Positions 8,829 to 16,666 of a stretch of 64,000 bases of DNA are shown here, one piece after another. The position numbers and the translations under genes are program-made. The DNA is from Actinomycetales bacterium (GTDB lineage Bacteria > Actinomycetota > Actinomycetes > Actinomycetales > Microbacteriaceae), in NCBI GenBank assembly GCA_017308515.1, contig JAFKEN010000007.1:1-64000 (forward strand), written 5' to 3'. The notes below the pieces were generated by a model. That model did no database searches. It was not told the origin of the DNA and saw only the letters and a program-made list of their open reading frames with translations. Each line of letters starts with the position of its first letter. Position 1 is the first letter of the stretch.

Positions 8829-9844
8829 GCGCGCCGGCCGGACACATCGAGCTGGAGCGGGCGGTGGACTCCATCACGGTCGGCCATCGGCATCGCACGG
8901 ACCTGGGCGACCTCGACGCGCTAGCGGCCTCGATCGACCGGGATGGGCTGTTGCAGCCGCCGACGATCACCCCGGACGGGGTGCTGGTGTGCGGGGCGCG
9001 CCGGCTGGCGGCGATCAAGAAGCTCGGCTGGCGTCGAGTCAGCGTGTGGGTGCGCTCCGGTATCTCGGACCGGCTGGGGCATCTGTTGGCCGAGCAGGAC
9101 GACAACCAGCTCCACAAGCCGCTCACCCCGATCGAGGCCGAGGCGCTGTACCGGGAGATCAAGGAACTCATGGCCGAGGACGCCGCCCGCCGCAAGGCCA
9201 AGACCCAGTTCCACGAGGGCCACGAGCCAGGAAAGCATGGTCCCGCCGATTCGGCGGGACCATCGGACTCGCACCAGCTCGGAGATGCTCGTGCGCATGC
9301 GGCACGGATGGTGACCGGCTCGTCCTCCTACACCCGGCTGGAACAGATCGGGTACGTGCGACGCTTGGCTGACGACCCGACTGCCTCCGAGACGGTGCGC
9401 GCCCAGGCACGGGACGGAGTGACGCAGATCGAGGCCGGCGCGCCGGTCAACCCGATCTTCCAACGCCTTCACGACACCCAAGCCGAGGCCGACAGCGAGC
9501 GGGACCGGCGGTTGCACGAGCTGGCCGACGAAGCCCTGGCCCGCGTCCACGCCACCAAGACCCGCAAGGCCAGCAAGCCGGCCACGCCGAAGCGTCGACC
9601 AGCCGCCGAGGACGAGGGGCCGGCGCGGTACCCGGTGCGGGCGTTCGTGCTGACCTGGGCCGACCTGGAAGGGTGGTGGACCCACTACGACGTGGACGAG
9701 CTGGCTGTCGGGCTCACCGATGAGCAGGCCGAGGCGTTCTTCGTCGCCGTCGAGGGCACCACCGAGTTCGCCGACCAGCTCCGTACCGCCCGCACCACCG
9801 CCGCCTCTGAGTCGGCGGGCCGGCCGCTGCTGCGCGCCCTCTGA
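8825..9844 (+). CDS. ParB/Srx-domain protein
   Basis: This 339-residue protein has a ParB N-terminal nuclease/CTPase-like domain (about 10-95): SITVGHRHRTDLGDLDALAASIDRDGLLQPPTI, VCGARRLAAIKKLGWRRVSVW and LAEQDDNQLHKPLTPIEAEALYREI. A helical middle part (SYTRLEQIGYVRRL) and a C-terminal WADLEGWWTHYDVDEL region follow. ParB-like proteins of such elements act in partition, replication control or regulation. No parA gene adjoins it, so a regulatory or transfer role is as likely as partition. The gene contains a perfect 27-nt palindrome. Confidence 0.85.
   Translation: MSAPAGHIELERAVDSITVGHRHRTDLGDLDALAASIDRDGLLQPPTITPDGVLVCGARRLAAIKKLGWRRVSVWVRSGISDRLGHLLAEQDDNQLHKPLTPIEAEALYREIKELMAEDAARRKAKTQFHEGHEPGKHGPADSAGPSDSHQLGDARAHAARMVTGSSSYTRLEQIGYVRRLADDPTASETVRAQARDGVTQIEAGAPVNPIFQRLHDTQAEADSERDRRLHELADEALARVHATKTRKASKPATPKRRPAAEDEGPARYPVRAFVLTWADLEGWWTHYDVDELAVGLTDEQAEAFFVAVEGTTEFADQLRTARTTAASESAGRPLLRAL
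9237..9263. repeat. Perfect inverted repeat inside the parB-like gene
   Basis: Two 13-nt arms, ATGGTCCCGCCGA at 9237-9249 and TCGGCGGGACCAT at 9251-9263, are exact reverse complements with one T between them. They encode part of a flexible linker (HGPADSAGPS) between the ParB domain and the helical part. The structure would form a strong RNA hairpin or a protein-binding palindrome. Confidence 0.9.
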
Positions 9845-9896
9845 TCCGCGCCGCCGTCGTCGCTCTCGTCGTTCGGGGCGGTGAGCACCTGGCGGT

Positions 9897-10586
9897 ATGA
9901 AGACGAATCCCGCCTCCTGGTCCCGTGGCCGCCTGATCGCCGTGATTGCCGTCGGCCTCGTCCTGCTGATCCTGGTCGGCATCGGCGTCTACGGGCTGAT
10001 CGCCGGCCCGCAACGACCTGCCGCACCTGATCCCGGACAGGACCCCACGGTCACCGCGCCGGGTGAGACCGGGCCGAGTACGTCGCGGCTGCCGCGGGTC
10101 ATGCCGTCCAGCGATCCCGACGAGTTTGCCCGCAACGTCGCCGAGGCCCTGTTCGCGTGGGATACTGGCTCGGGGCTGATGCCCTTGGACTACACCAGCG
10201 TGATCCTCGCGGTGGGCGACCCGTCCGGCACCGAGCAGGCCGGCCTCGCCGCCGACATCGCCTCGTATCTGCCCTCGCGTGAGGCGTGGATCGAGCTGCG
10301 CAGGTACGCCACCACTCAGCACCTCACCATCGAGTCCTCGTTCGTGCCCGAGGCATGGGACACCGCGGTCGAGCAGGCCCAGCCCGGCCAGCTCCCGCGT
10401 GGTGCGACCGCGGTCACGATCGAGGGAACCCGGCACCGTGAGGGCGTCTGGAACGGCGAGACGGTCACGAGCGAGCATCCGGTTTCGTTCACCGTGTTCC
10501 TGGCCTGCCCGCCTCCGGCGCCGGAGTTCCGCACCGGCCTGTGTCATGTGCTGCGCCTGTCGCAGCTCGACAACCCGCTGCGATGA
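9897..10586 (+). CDS. Single-pass membrane protein of the transfer system (possible VirB8/TcpC-like)
   Basis: The 229-residue protein has a short basic N-terminus and one membrane helix (about 11-36; RLIAVIAVGLVLLILVGIGVYG), then a Pro/Thr-rich linker and an extracytoplasmic domain (about 75-229) with SSDPDEFARNVAEALFAWDT and a C-terminal pair of cysteines. The layout and position just before the cell-wall hydrolase fit the NTF2-like VirB8/TcpC assembly factors of Gram-positive secretion systems, but the similarity is by architecture only. A copy of the GCACCTGGCGG leader motif lies directly before the ATG. Confidence 0.6.
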   Translation: MKTNPASWSRGRLIAVIAVGLVLLILVGIGVYGLIAGPQRPAAPDPGQDPTVTAPGETGPSTSRLPRVMPSSDPDEFARNVAEALFAWDTGSGLMPLDYTSVILAVGDPSGTEQAGLAADIASYLPSREAWIELRRYATTQHLTIESSFVPEAWDTAVEQAQPGQLPRGATAVTIEGTRHREGVWNGETVTSEHPVSFTVFLACPPPAPEFRTGLCHVLRLSQLDNPLR

Positions 10587-10599
10587 CAGAGGGCGCGTC

Positions 10600-12228
10600 G
10601 TGGTCAAGAAGCTCCTCATCCTCGGACTCGCCTTCGTCCTGTTCGGCCCTGCCTGTGTCCTGCTGGCGATCGGCGTGCTGATGAATCCCGCCGCCGCGAA
10701 CTGCGCCGTCCCCGGCGGCAGCGTCACCGTGGGCAACATCCCCGAATCGCTGACCGTCACCACGCAGGACGGCACCACATTCACGCTGAACCGGCAGCAG
10801 CTCACGCACGCGGCCACGATCATCACAATCGGCAACAGCATCGAGGGTGTAGGGCGGCCCGGCATCACGATCGCGCTGATGGCCGCGCTCACCGAGAGCA
10901 CCCTGCGCCAGCTCGCCAACACGGGCGCCTACCCCGAGTCCGCGAACTACCCCAACGATGGCAACGGCGGTGACCACGACTCCCTCGGCTTGTTTCAGAT
11001 GCGCCCGCAATCGGGTTGGGGAACCGTCGCGGAGCTGATGGACACGAACTATCAGGCCCGCGCGTTCTACGGCGGACCCGATGGCCCGAACTATCCCTCG
11101 CCGCGGGGCCTGCTGGACATTCCCGGCTGGGCGCAGATGGACCCCGGCGAGGCCGCGCAGGCTGTCGAGGTCAGTGCCTATCCTGACCGCTATCGCAACT
11201 ACGAGCCGGTCGCCGAGCGCATCCTCGACGCCCTCACCGGCGCGGCGGGTGCGGCTGGCCCGGCCGCCGCCCCGTTGGCGGCGGGTCCGGTCGCGGAGTC
11301 CTCGCGGGTTGTGTTCCCGCTCCCCGAGGGAACCTGGGTGCTCACCAGCGAGTTCGGGCCGCGCATCCATCCGATTACCGGGGAACCGTCGTTCCACACC
11401 GGCACCGACTTCGCCGCCCCGGACGGCACGCCGATCCTCGCCGCCGCGGACGGCACCGTGACCGTGGCCGAGTTCTCCGGCGGCTACGGCGGGCTGATCG
11501 TCATCGAGCACCAGATTGACGGGCAGACCGTGGCGACCGCGTACGCGCATATGTGGCAGTCCGGCATCCACGTCGCGGCCGGTGACCGGGTGACCGCGGG
11601 TCAGCACATCGGCGATGTCGGCAGCTCCGGGAACAGCACGGGACCGCATCTGCATTTCGAGGTCCGGCCCGGCGGCACGACCGGCGAGGCCGTCGACGCC
11701 GCAGCGTGGCTCAACGATCACAACGCGGCCGACCTGCCCGAAGCCACGGTCGGCAGCCCCGCCGACTGCGACACCAGCGGCGGCACCGCGGGCGCGCCGG
11801 CCCCATTGGACGGCGACCCCGACCAGATGGTCGATGACCCCACCAGCAGCGGGCAGATCACCGCGCGCATGGCGCACGTCATGGCCCAGGCCCGCGCCGC
11901 CTTCCCCGACACCTCGTGGGCGTGCTACTCGCCCCGTCCCGGCACCGTCTCCGAACACCCGCTGGGCCGCGCCTGTGACGTGACATTCGGCAACGCCATC
12001 GGCCAGTACCCGACACCCGCGCAACTCGAAGCCGGGTGGGCGCTCACGAACTGGATCAAAGACCACGCCGAGGTCCTGGGCGTGGAGTACCTGATCTGGC
12101 AAGGCCAGATATGGTCCCTCGCACGCGACGCCGAAGGCTGGCGCCCCTACAACGGCGGCGGGATGCACGACCCCGGCAACGTGACCGGCGGGCACTTCGA
12201 CCACCTGCACATCACCGTCCAAGCCTAA
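10600..12228 (+). CDS. Cell-wall hydrolase with transglycosylase-like and M23 peptidase domains
   Basis: The protein is 542 residues from GTG 10600, preceded by AGAGGG. An N-terminal membrane anchor or signal (KKLLILGLAFVLFGPACVLLAIGVLM) leads to a transglycosylase-like domain (ITIALMAALTESTLRQLANTG, SLGLFQMRPQSGWG). A LytM/M23 zinc peptidase domain follows, with ligands H266 and D270 in HTGTD and H350, H352 in GPHLHFEV. A C-terminal domain has SEHPLGRACDVTF and FDHLHITV. Such proteins open peptidoglycan for the conjugation channel. The gene ends just before the recombinase cassette, which separates it from the DUF6112 genes that commonly follow it. Confidence 0.9.
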   Translation: MVKKLLILGLAFVLFGPACVLLAIGVLMNPAAANCAVPGGSVTVGNIPESLTVTTQDGTTFTLNRQQLTHAATIITIGNSIEGVGRPGITIALMAALTESTLRQLANTGAYPESANYPNDGNGGDHDSLGLFQMRPQSGWGTVAELMDTNYQARAFYGGPDGPNYPSPRGLLDIPGWAQMDPGEAAQAVEVSAYPDRYRNYEPVAERILDALTGAAGAAGPAAAPLAAGPVAESSRVVFPLPEGTWVLTSEFGPRIHPITGEPSFHTGTDFAAPDGTPILAAADGTVTVAEFSGGYGGLIVIEHQIDGQTVATAYAHMWQSGIHVAAGDRVTAGQHIGDVGSSGNSTGPHLHFEVRPGGTTGEAVDAAAWLNDHNAADLPEATVGSPADCDTSGGTAGAPAPLDGDPDQMVDDPTSSGQITARMAHVMAQARAAFPDTSWACYSPRPGTVSEHPLGRACDVTFGNAIGQYPTPAQLEAGWALTNWIKDHAEVLGVEYLIWQGQIWSLARDAEGWRPYNGGGMHDPGNVTGGHFDHLHITVQA

Positions 12229-12237
12229 TCTCGGAAG

Positions 12238-12395
12238 TTACACCTAATGTATGATTCTTACGTTAAATGTACGGCGGACTCACACCCACCACCGGGATCG
12301 CGGACTCCTCGAACGTAGCACCCACGGCCGCCTCTGACCAGGTATTTCACCACCGACCTTACATACGATGCATGATTCTTACATCTAATGTAAGG
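12238..12395. repeat. Two imperfect 37-bp direct repeats before the tyrosine recombinase
   Basis: Copies at about 12238-12274 and 12359-12395 share ATGATTCTTAC and AATGTA and agree at 28 of 37 positions by eye. The second copy contains TTACAT-CTA-ATGTAA (12379-12393) and the wider arms CCTTACAT and ATGTAAGG. The stretch is AT-rich compared with its surroundings. It ends 8 bp before the recombinase start, so the sites could be operators or recombinase-binding sites at the end of a mobile cassette. No coding sequence is seen between 12229 and 12402. Confidence 0.75.
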
Positions 12396-12402
12396 TGATC
12401 GC

Positions 12403-13533
12403 ATGGTGTTCATGGACGGCCAGGGGCTTGGCTCCGGGGCCTCGGTACCGGCTGGCAAGGTGACGCTGCTGCGCCCGGCGGAGCAGTTATTCGATGAGAT
12501 GCTGACCGGCTGGACGGCCCAGCAGACCTCCCGGATGCTGACGACGCAGACGATCAAGACGAGGGCCTCGCAGGTGCGGCGGTTCGGTGACTTCTGCGGC
12601 ACGCCGCCGTGGGAGTGGTCCCCAGCCGATGTCGAGGAGTGGACGACCTCGTTGGTCTCGGGCGCGCGGCCGTTGTCGACCTCTACGGTGCGGGCGTACC
12701 AGAACTCGGTGGCGCTGTTCTGCGACTACCTGACCGACCACCGCTACGGGTGGGCGGATCGGTGCGAGGAGCTGTTCGGCACCCACCCGGTGCAGGTCTG
12801 CCACGAGTGGAACACCGTCATCCACACCAGCGATCACGAGGCGCGACCGGCAGTGCGACCGCTGAACAGGCTGGAGTTGCAGGCGTTCTTCGACTACGCC
12901 GACGATCTGGTGGACCGGGCACGCTCGTCGGGCCGCAAGGGCTGGCAGACGCTGTTCCGCGATGCGACACTGTTCAAGATCATCTACGCCTTCGGCCTGC
13001 GCCGCCGTGAGGCGGCGATGCTCGACCTGCACGACTTCACCCGCAACCCGAAAGGCCCGGAGTTCGGCCGGTTCGGGGTCTGCAACGTCCGCTGGGGCAA
13101 GGCGATGCGCGGCTCCCAACCGCGACGCCGGGCAGTGCTGGCGGTGTTCGACTGGACCCGACCGGTGATCGAGGAGTACGTCACCGAGGTCCGGCCCCGC
13201 TTCGGCACCGCCGACGAGTCCGTCCTGTGGCCGACCGAGCGGCAGAGCCGCATCCGCCTGGACCATATCGACGACCGGTTCGCCGACTGGCGCGACGACC
13301 TCGGCCTGGACCCGGTGCTACACCCGCACTGCTTGCGGCACTCGTATGTGACCCATCTGATCGAGGACGGCTTCGATCCGCTGTTCGTCCAGCAGCAGGT
13401 CGGCCACCGCTGGGGCTCGACCACCGCCCTCTACACCGGGGTCTCCGGCGACTACCGCAACCGCACCCTGCGCCGCGCCCTCGACGCCGCGTTCACCCCG
13501 CCAACCGCGATCCAGGAAGGCTCAAGCCGATGA
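12403..13533 (+). CDS. Tyrosine-type site-specific recombinase
   Basis: This 376-residue recombinase has an N-terminal core-binding SAM-like domain (MLTTQTIKTRASQVRRFGDFC, STSTVRAYQNSVALFCDYL) and a catalytic domain with Arg200 in AFGLRRREAAML, HCLRH (309-313), GHRWGSTTALYTGV and nucleophile Tyr344. All residues expected for catalysis appear to be present. The start has no clear Shine-Dalgarno. The stop overlaps the ATG of the HTH gene. It is the only complete recombinase of this three-gene cassette and probably moves the cassette or its metal-resistance cargo. Confidence 0.92.
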   Translation: MVFMDGQGLGSGASVPAGKVTLLRPAEQLFDEMLTGWTAQQTSRMLTTQTIKTRASQVRRFGDFCGTPPWEWSPADVEEWTTSLVSGARPLSTSTVRAYQNSVALFCDYLTDHRYGWADRCEELFGTHPVQVCHEWNTVIHTSDHEARPAVRPLNRLELQAFFDYADDLVDRARSSGRKGWQTLFRDATLFKIIYAFGLRRREAAMLDLHDFTRNPKGPEFGRFGVCNVRWGKAMRGSQPRRRAVLAVFDWTRPVIEEYVTEVRPRFGTADESVLWPTERQSRIRLDHIDDRFADWRDDLGLDPVLHPHCLRHSYVTHLIEDGFDPLFVQQQVGHRWGSTTALYTGVSGDYRNRTLRRALDAAFTPPTAIQEGSSR

Positions 13534-13874
13534 CCAAGACCGTCGCTTACCACTGGCACCTGCGCAAGGTGATGAACGAGCACGGCATGCAGTCCACCAC
13601 CAGCCTCGTGCCGCTGCTGGCCGACCGGGGCGTGGTGATGACCTCCACGCAGGTCTACCGGATCGTCACCGGCACCCCGGAGCGGTTAAACATGCAACTC
13701 CTCGCGGCCCTGTGTGACCTCTTCGGCGCCACCCCCAACGACCTCATCGAGCCCTACGTCGCTTCCAGCTCCCGGCGCGGACGCAAGACCGGCACCACCG
13801 GCACGGCCAAGGCGCCGAAGGCCGGCACCAAGAACCGCCCGACCCGCGCGGTGATCAAGCCGGCCGAGGACTGA
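13530..13874 (+). CDS. XRE-type helix-turn-helix protein of the recombinase cassette
   Basis: This 114-residue protein has a Cro/C1-type HTH (about 8-75): WHLRKVMNEHGMQSTTSLVPLLADRGVVMTSTQVYRIVTGTPERLNMQLLAALCDLFGATPNDLI. A basic, Lys/Arg-rich tail follows. It overlaps the recombinase stop as ATGA and ends 7 bp before the zinc-ribbon gene. The likely role is a regulator or architectural partner of the recombinase. Confidence 0.85.
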   Translation: MTKTVAYHWHLRKVMNEHGMQSTTSLVPLLADRGVVMTSTQVYRIVTGTPERLNMQLLAALCDLFGATPNDLIEPYVASSSRRGRKTGTTGTAKAPKAGTKNRPTRAVIKPAED

Positions 13875-13881
13875 CCGACTG

Positions 13882-15546
13882 GTGGCCAGCACGATCGTCC
13901 GCGGCGCCTGCTTCCGCTGCGGACGGGAGAAGAACCTGCGCTGGAACCACAGCCTGGACCGGGGCGAGTGCCGAGCCTGCCGCGCCAGCCGCGCACCGCA
14001 GCAGACCTGCACCGGCTGCGGACGACAGCGCCGGATCAATGCCCGCACTCCAGACGGCGGGGCACTCTGCGTGACCTGCTACGCCCGCACCCGCACCGGC
14101 GACGACGGCTGCGAGGAGTGCGGAGCCATCGGGCCGCTCGCCGCGAGAGCCGGCGGCAAGGGCGAAGCGTCACGGAATCTCTGCACCCGCTGCTACCGGA
14201 ACCCGCGACGGCCCTGCGGCATCTGCGGCCGGCTCAAACGCATCGCGCTCAAGGCCACCGCGACCAGCCCGGATGTCTGCCCGACCTGCTATCAGGCACC
14301 GGTCATCGACTGCTCCATCTGCGGCCAGCAAGCCCTCGGCCGCCGGACCACGAACAACGGCCGGCCACGATGCTTCGCCTGCCAAGCCACCGCGCAGATC
14401 GACGCCGCGCTGACCGGCCCCAACGGGCTGATCCGGCCCGAGCTCCTGCCCGTGCGCGACGCTCTCACCGCCACCAGCCGCCCACGATCGCTGTTGACCA
14501 ACTGGCACGACCTCGCCAGCCTGCACCTGCTGGCCGAGATCGCCCAAGGCCAGCTCGGCCTGACCCACGACGCACTCGATGCCCGGCCGCAGACGTTCTC
14601 TGTGACCTACCTGCGCGCCATGCTCGTCGCCGCCGACGCGCTGCCGCCGCGGGACGAGAACGCCGCACGCCTGCACCGCTACGCTGCCCACGCCGTCGCC
14701 GGCGTGGACGATCCCGAGCTGCGCGGCGTGCTCACCCGGTACGCCCGCTGGCACGTCGTCGGCCGCGCCAAGACCAACCGCCACGGCGAAATCTCCACAG
14801 CCACCGCCGACCGGTGCCGCCGCGACATCCAGACCGCCAAAGCCTTCATAGACCACCTCACCGCCCACCACCACGACCTGGACAACTGCCCCCAGAGCTG
14901 CCTCGATGCCTGGATCACCGTCGACCGCAGCAGACGCCTGGGCTTCATCCGATGGCTCAAACGCGGCGGATACCTGCCCCGCACCCGACTGCCCGAACCC
15001 GTCCCCGGCAAGGACCCGCGGCACGACATCGACCCCTGCCAGCAACTCGACCTAGCCCGACGGCTCCTGCACGATGCCGACAGTGCGAGCATCGAGGACC
15101 GCGCCGCGGCCTGCCTTGTCCTGCTCTACGCCCAACCCATCACCAAGATCGTCACCCTCACCACCGCGGACATCCGCGCCGCCGCCGGCGACACCTATCT
15201 GACCCTGGGCCGCGAACCCCTGCTGCTCCTTCCGCCCTTGGACGCGCTGATCACCGCGCTGCCCGAAACCAAGCAGTTCGGCACCGCAAGCGCCCTGGCC
15301 GACCCGAGGTGGCTGTTTAGCGGCAAGAACGCCGGTACCCACCTCCAGCCACCCTCGCTCATGGCCCGGATGAACCGGCTCGGTATCACCACCCGGGCCA
15401 GTCGGAACACCGCCATGCTGCACCTCGCCTCGACCACCCCGCCAGCCGTCTTCGCGCACCTCATCGGCGTAAGCCTCGGCACCGCGACCCGGTGGACCGA
15501 ACTGTCCGGGGCAATCTGGAACACCTACGCGACCACACGCAGCTGA
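13882..15546 (+). CDS. Five-zinc-ribbon protein with degenerate tyrosine-recombinase-like C-terminus
   Basis: The protein is 554 residues from GTG 13882. The first 170 residues hold ten CxxC pairs (CFRC, CRAC, CTGC, CVTC, CEEC, CTRC, CGIC, CPTC, CSIC, CFAC), enough for five zinc ribbons. A helical middle domain has DIQTAKAFIDHLTAHH. The C-terminal part resembles an integrase fold (AACLVLLYAQPITKIVTLTTADI; RASRNTAMLHLASTTPPAVFAHLIGVSLGTATRW; NTYATTR) but lacks the usual box I Arg and HxxR. It may act as a DNA-binding accessory recombinase subunit. A truncated second copy lies at 19214-19497. Confidence 0.75.
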   Translation: MASTIVRGACFRCGREKNLRWNHSLDRGECRACRASRAPQQTCTGCGRQRRINARTPDGGALCVTCYARTRTGDDGCEECGAIGPLAARAGGKGEASRNLCTRCYRNPRRPCGICGRLKRIALKATATSPDVCPTCYQAPVIDCSICGQQALGRRTTNNGRPRCFACQATAQIDAALTGPNGLIRPELLPVRDALTATSRPRSLLTNWHDLASLHLLAEIAQGQLGLTHDALDARPQTFSVTYLRAMLVAADALPPRDENAARLHRYAAHAVAGVDDPELRGVLTRYARWHVVGRAKTNRHGEISTATADRCRRDIQTAKAFIDHLTAHHHDLDNCPQSCLDAWITVDRSRRLGFIRWLKRGGYLPRTRLPEPVPGKDPRHDIDPCQQLDLARRLLHDADSASIEDRAAACLVLLYAQPITKIVTLTTADIRAAAGDTYLTLGREPLLLLPPLDALITALPETKQFGTASALADPRWLFSGKNAGTHLQPPSLMARMNRLGITTRASRNTAMLHLASTTPPAVFAHLIGVSLGTATRWTELSGAIWNTYATTRS

Positions 15547-15876
15547 CTCAGATCGCCCGGGGCTGCCGACCGCGCAGCATTGCGAGCCGCCGGCAACGCG
15601 GCTCGGCCACGCTTTCGGCGCTCCGCGCTTCACAGGCATGGATTTCAGGCATTCGGAGTTCTGCCGGTCCAGGTCAACAGGCAGTGATACACCGGGAACG
15701 TACTTCGAAAACTTCGGCCGCATCGGGACTCTGATGAATCGTCGGCGCGCTGGCGTTCGGCCACGGCCTGATCGGCCGCGCACGGCGAGAGAACAGGTTC
15801 GTCAAGCTCGACGCCGACGCGCTACTGGGTGGCGGTCATCTCACCCAAACCTTCCACCTGGCTGTAACATGGGAGC
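15547..15876. other. Gene-free spacer between recombinase cassette and metal module
   Basis: No supported coding sequence is seen in these 330 bp. The right end holds the merR promoter: ACCTTCCA at about 15849-15856 resembles one arm of the MerR operators further on, and TAACAT at 15865-15870 is a -10 hexamer six bases before the ATG, so the mRNA could be leaderless. Confidence 0.5.
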
Positions 15877-16359
15877 ATGAAGATCGGGGAGTTGGCTCGG
15901 CTCGGTGACGTGAATCCGAAGACGATCCGCTACTACGAGTCCATCGGGCTGCTGCCCGAACCGGCTCGCACACCGTCGGGCTACCGGGACTATGACGAGA
16001 CATACGCCGACCGGCTGACGTTCATCCGCACAGCCCAGCGTCTGGGCATCGCCCTGGACGAGGTCAAAGAGATCCTCACCTTCCGCGAACGAGGCATGGC
16101 CCCATGCTCCTACGTCCGTGGAGTGCTCGACGCCCAGGTGGACACCATCGACCGGCGCATCCGGGAGTTGGGAGACCTTCGTCGACAGCTCACCGAACTG
16201 GTGGCCGAAGCCGACCGCCTGCCGGAGGCCGGCGGGACCTGCCGGCTGATCGAACACGTTCGACACAAACCGGCCACGGCCGAGCAGGCCGGGCGATCCC
16301 CTGTGGGGCAGGGACGGCCGGGGCGACCTCGTGGCCGTCGCGGGACAGAACTCGCTTGA
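15877..16359 (+). CDS. MerR-family metal-responsive regulator
   Basis: The 160-residue protein starts with the MerR HTH (MKIGELARLGDVNPKTIRYYESIGLLPEPARTPSGYRDY), then the coiled-coil dimerisation helix. Metal-site candidates are Cys in GMAPCSYVRG and Cys in GGTCRLIEH, an arrangement like the CueR/ZntR group. The tail after about residue 130 is basic and low in complexity. It precedes a metallochaperone and a P1B-ATPase whose promoter (16356-16387) carries a MerR-type dyad in a 20-bp spacer, so it probably activates that promoter when metal is bound. Confidence 0.9.
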   Translation: MKIGELARLGDVNPKTIRYYESIGLLPEPARTPSGYRDYDETYADRLTFIRTAQRLGIALDEVKEILTFRERGMAPCSYVRGVLDAQVDTIDRRIRELGDLRRQLTELVAEADRLPEAGGTCRLIEHVRHKPATAEQAGRSPVGQGRPGRPRGRRGTELA

Positions 16360-16387
16360 CCTTCCAGTCGAGTGGAACGTTTACGCT
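16356..16387 (+). promoter_or_regulatory. MerR-type promoter/operator of the chaperone-ATPase genes
   Basis: A -35 TTGACC (16356-16361) and -10 TACGCT (16382-16387) are separated by 20 bp, longer than the normal 17, as in promoters activated by MerR regulators. The spacer holds the dyad CTTCCAGT / AGTGGAACG. The same sequence recurs almost unchanged at 19950-19981. Confidence 0.8.
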
Positions 16388-16415
16388 TGGTAGCAACCCA
16401 ACGAGGAGGTGTGCC

Positions 16416-16625
16416 ATGTCCACTCATACGTTCCGTGTCGAAGACATTCACTGCGGCGGCTGTGAGAGCGCTATCGGCAAGGCGTTGACCCGTCTTGGCG
16501 GGGTGAGCGACGTCGCCGCGGACTCCGCCACCAACCAAGTGACGGTGCGTTACGACGAGTCACAGACCAGTACCGAACAGATCGCCGAGCGGCTCGCCAC
16601 GGCCGGTTACCCGGTCATCGGTTAA
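16416..16625 (+). CDS. Heavy-metal-associated (CopZ-like) metallochaperone
   Basis: A 69-residue HMA-domain protein. The metal-binding motif HCGGC (12-16) follows the first strand FRVEDI. The rest fits the ferredoxin-like fold (AIGKALTRLGGVSDVAADSATNQVTVRYDES). It has a strong GAGGAGG ribosome site. It likely carries Cu+ or another soft metal to the ATPase that starts 41 bp downstream and is expressed from the MerR promoter just upstream. Confidence 0.92.
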   Translation: MSTHTFRVEDIHCGGCESAIGKALTRLGGVSDVAADSATNQVTVRYDESQTSTEQIAERLATAGYPVIG

Positions 16626-16666
16626 GAGACGTTGCGGCAGACGACCAAGGAACGGGGACAAGGACT

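Noticed and set aside
10489-12222. 577-codon minus-strand frame antisense to the cell-wall hydrolase
   Set aside because: The M23 gene has all catalytic motifs; the antisense product is a composition artefact.
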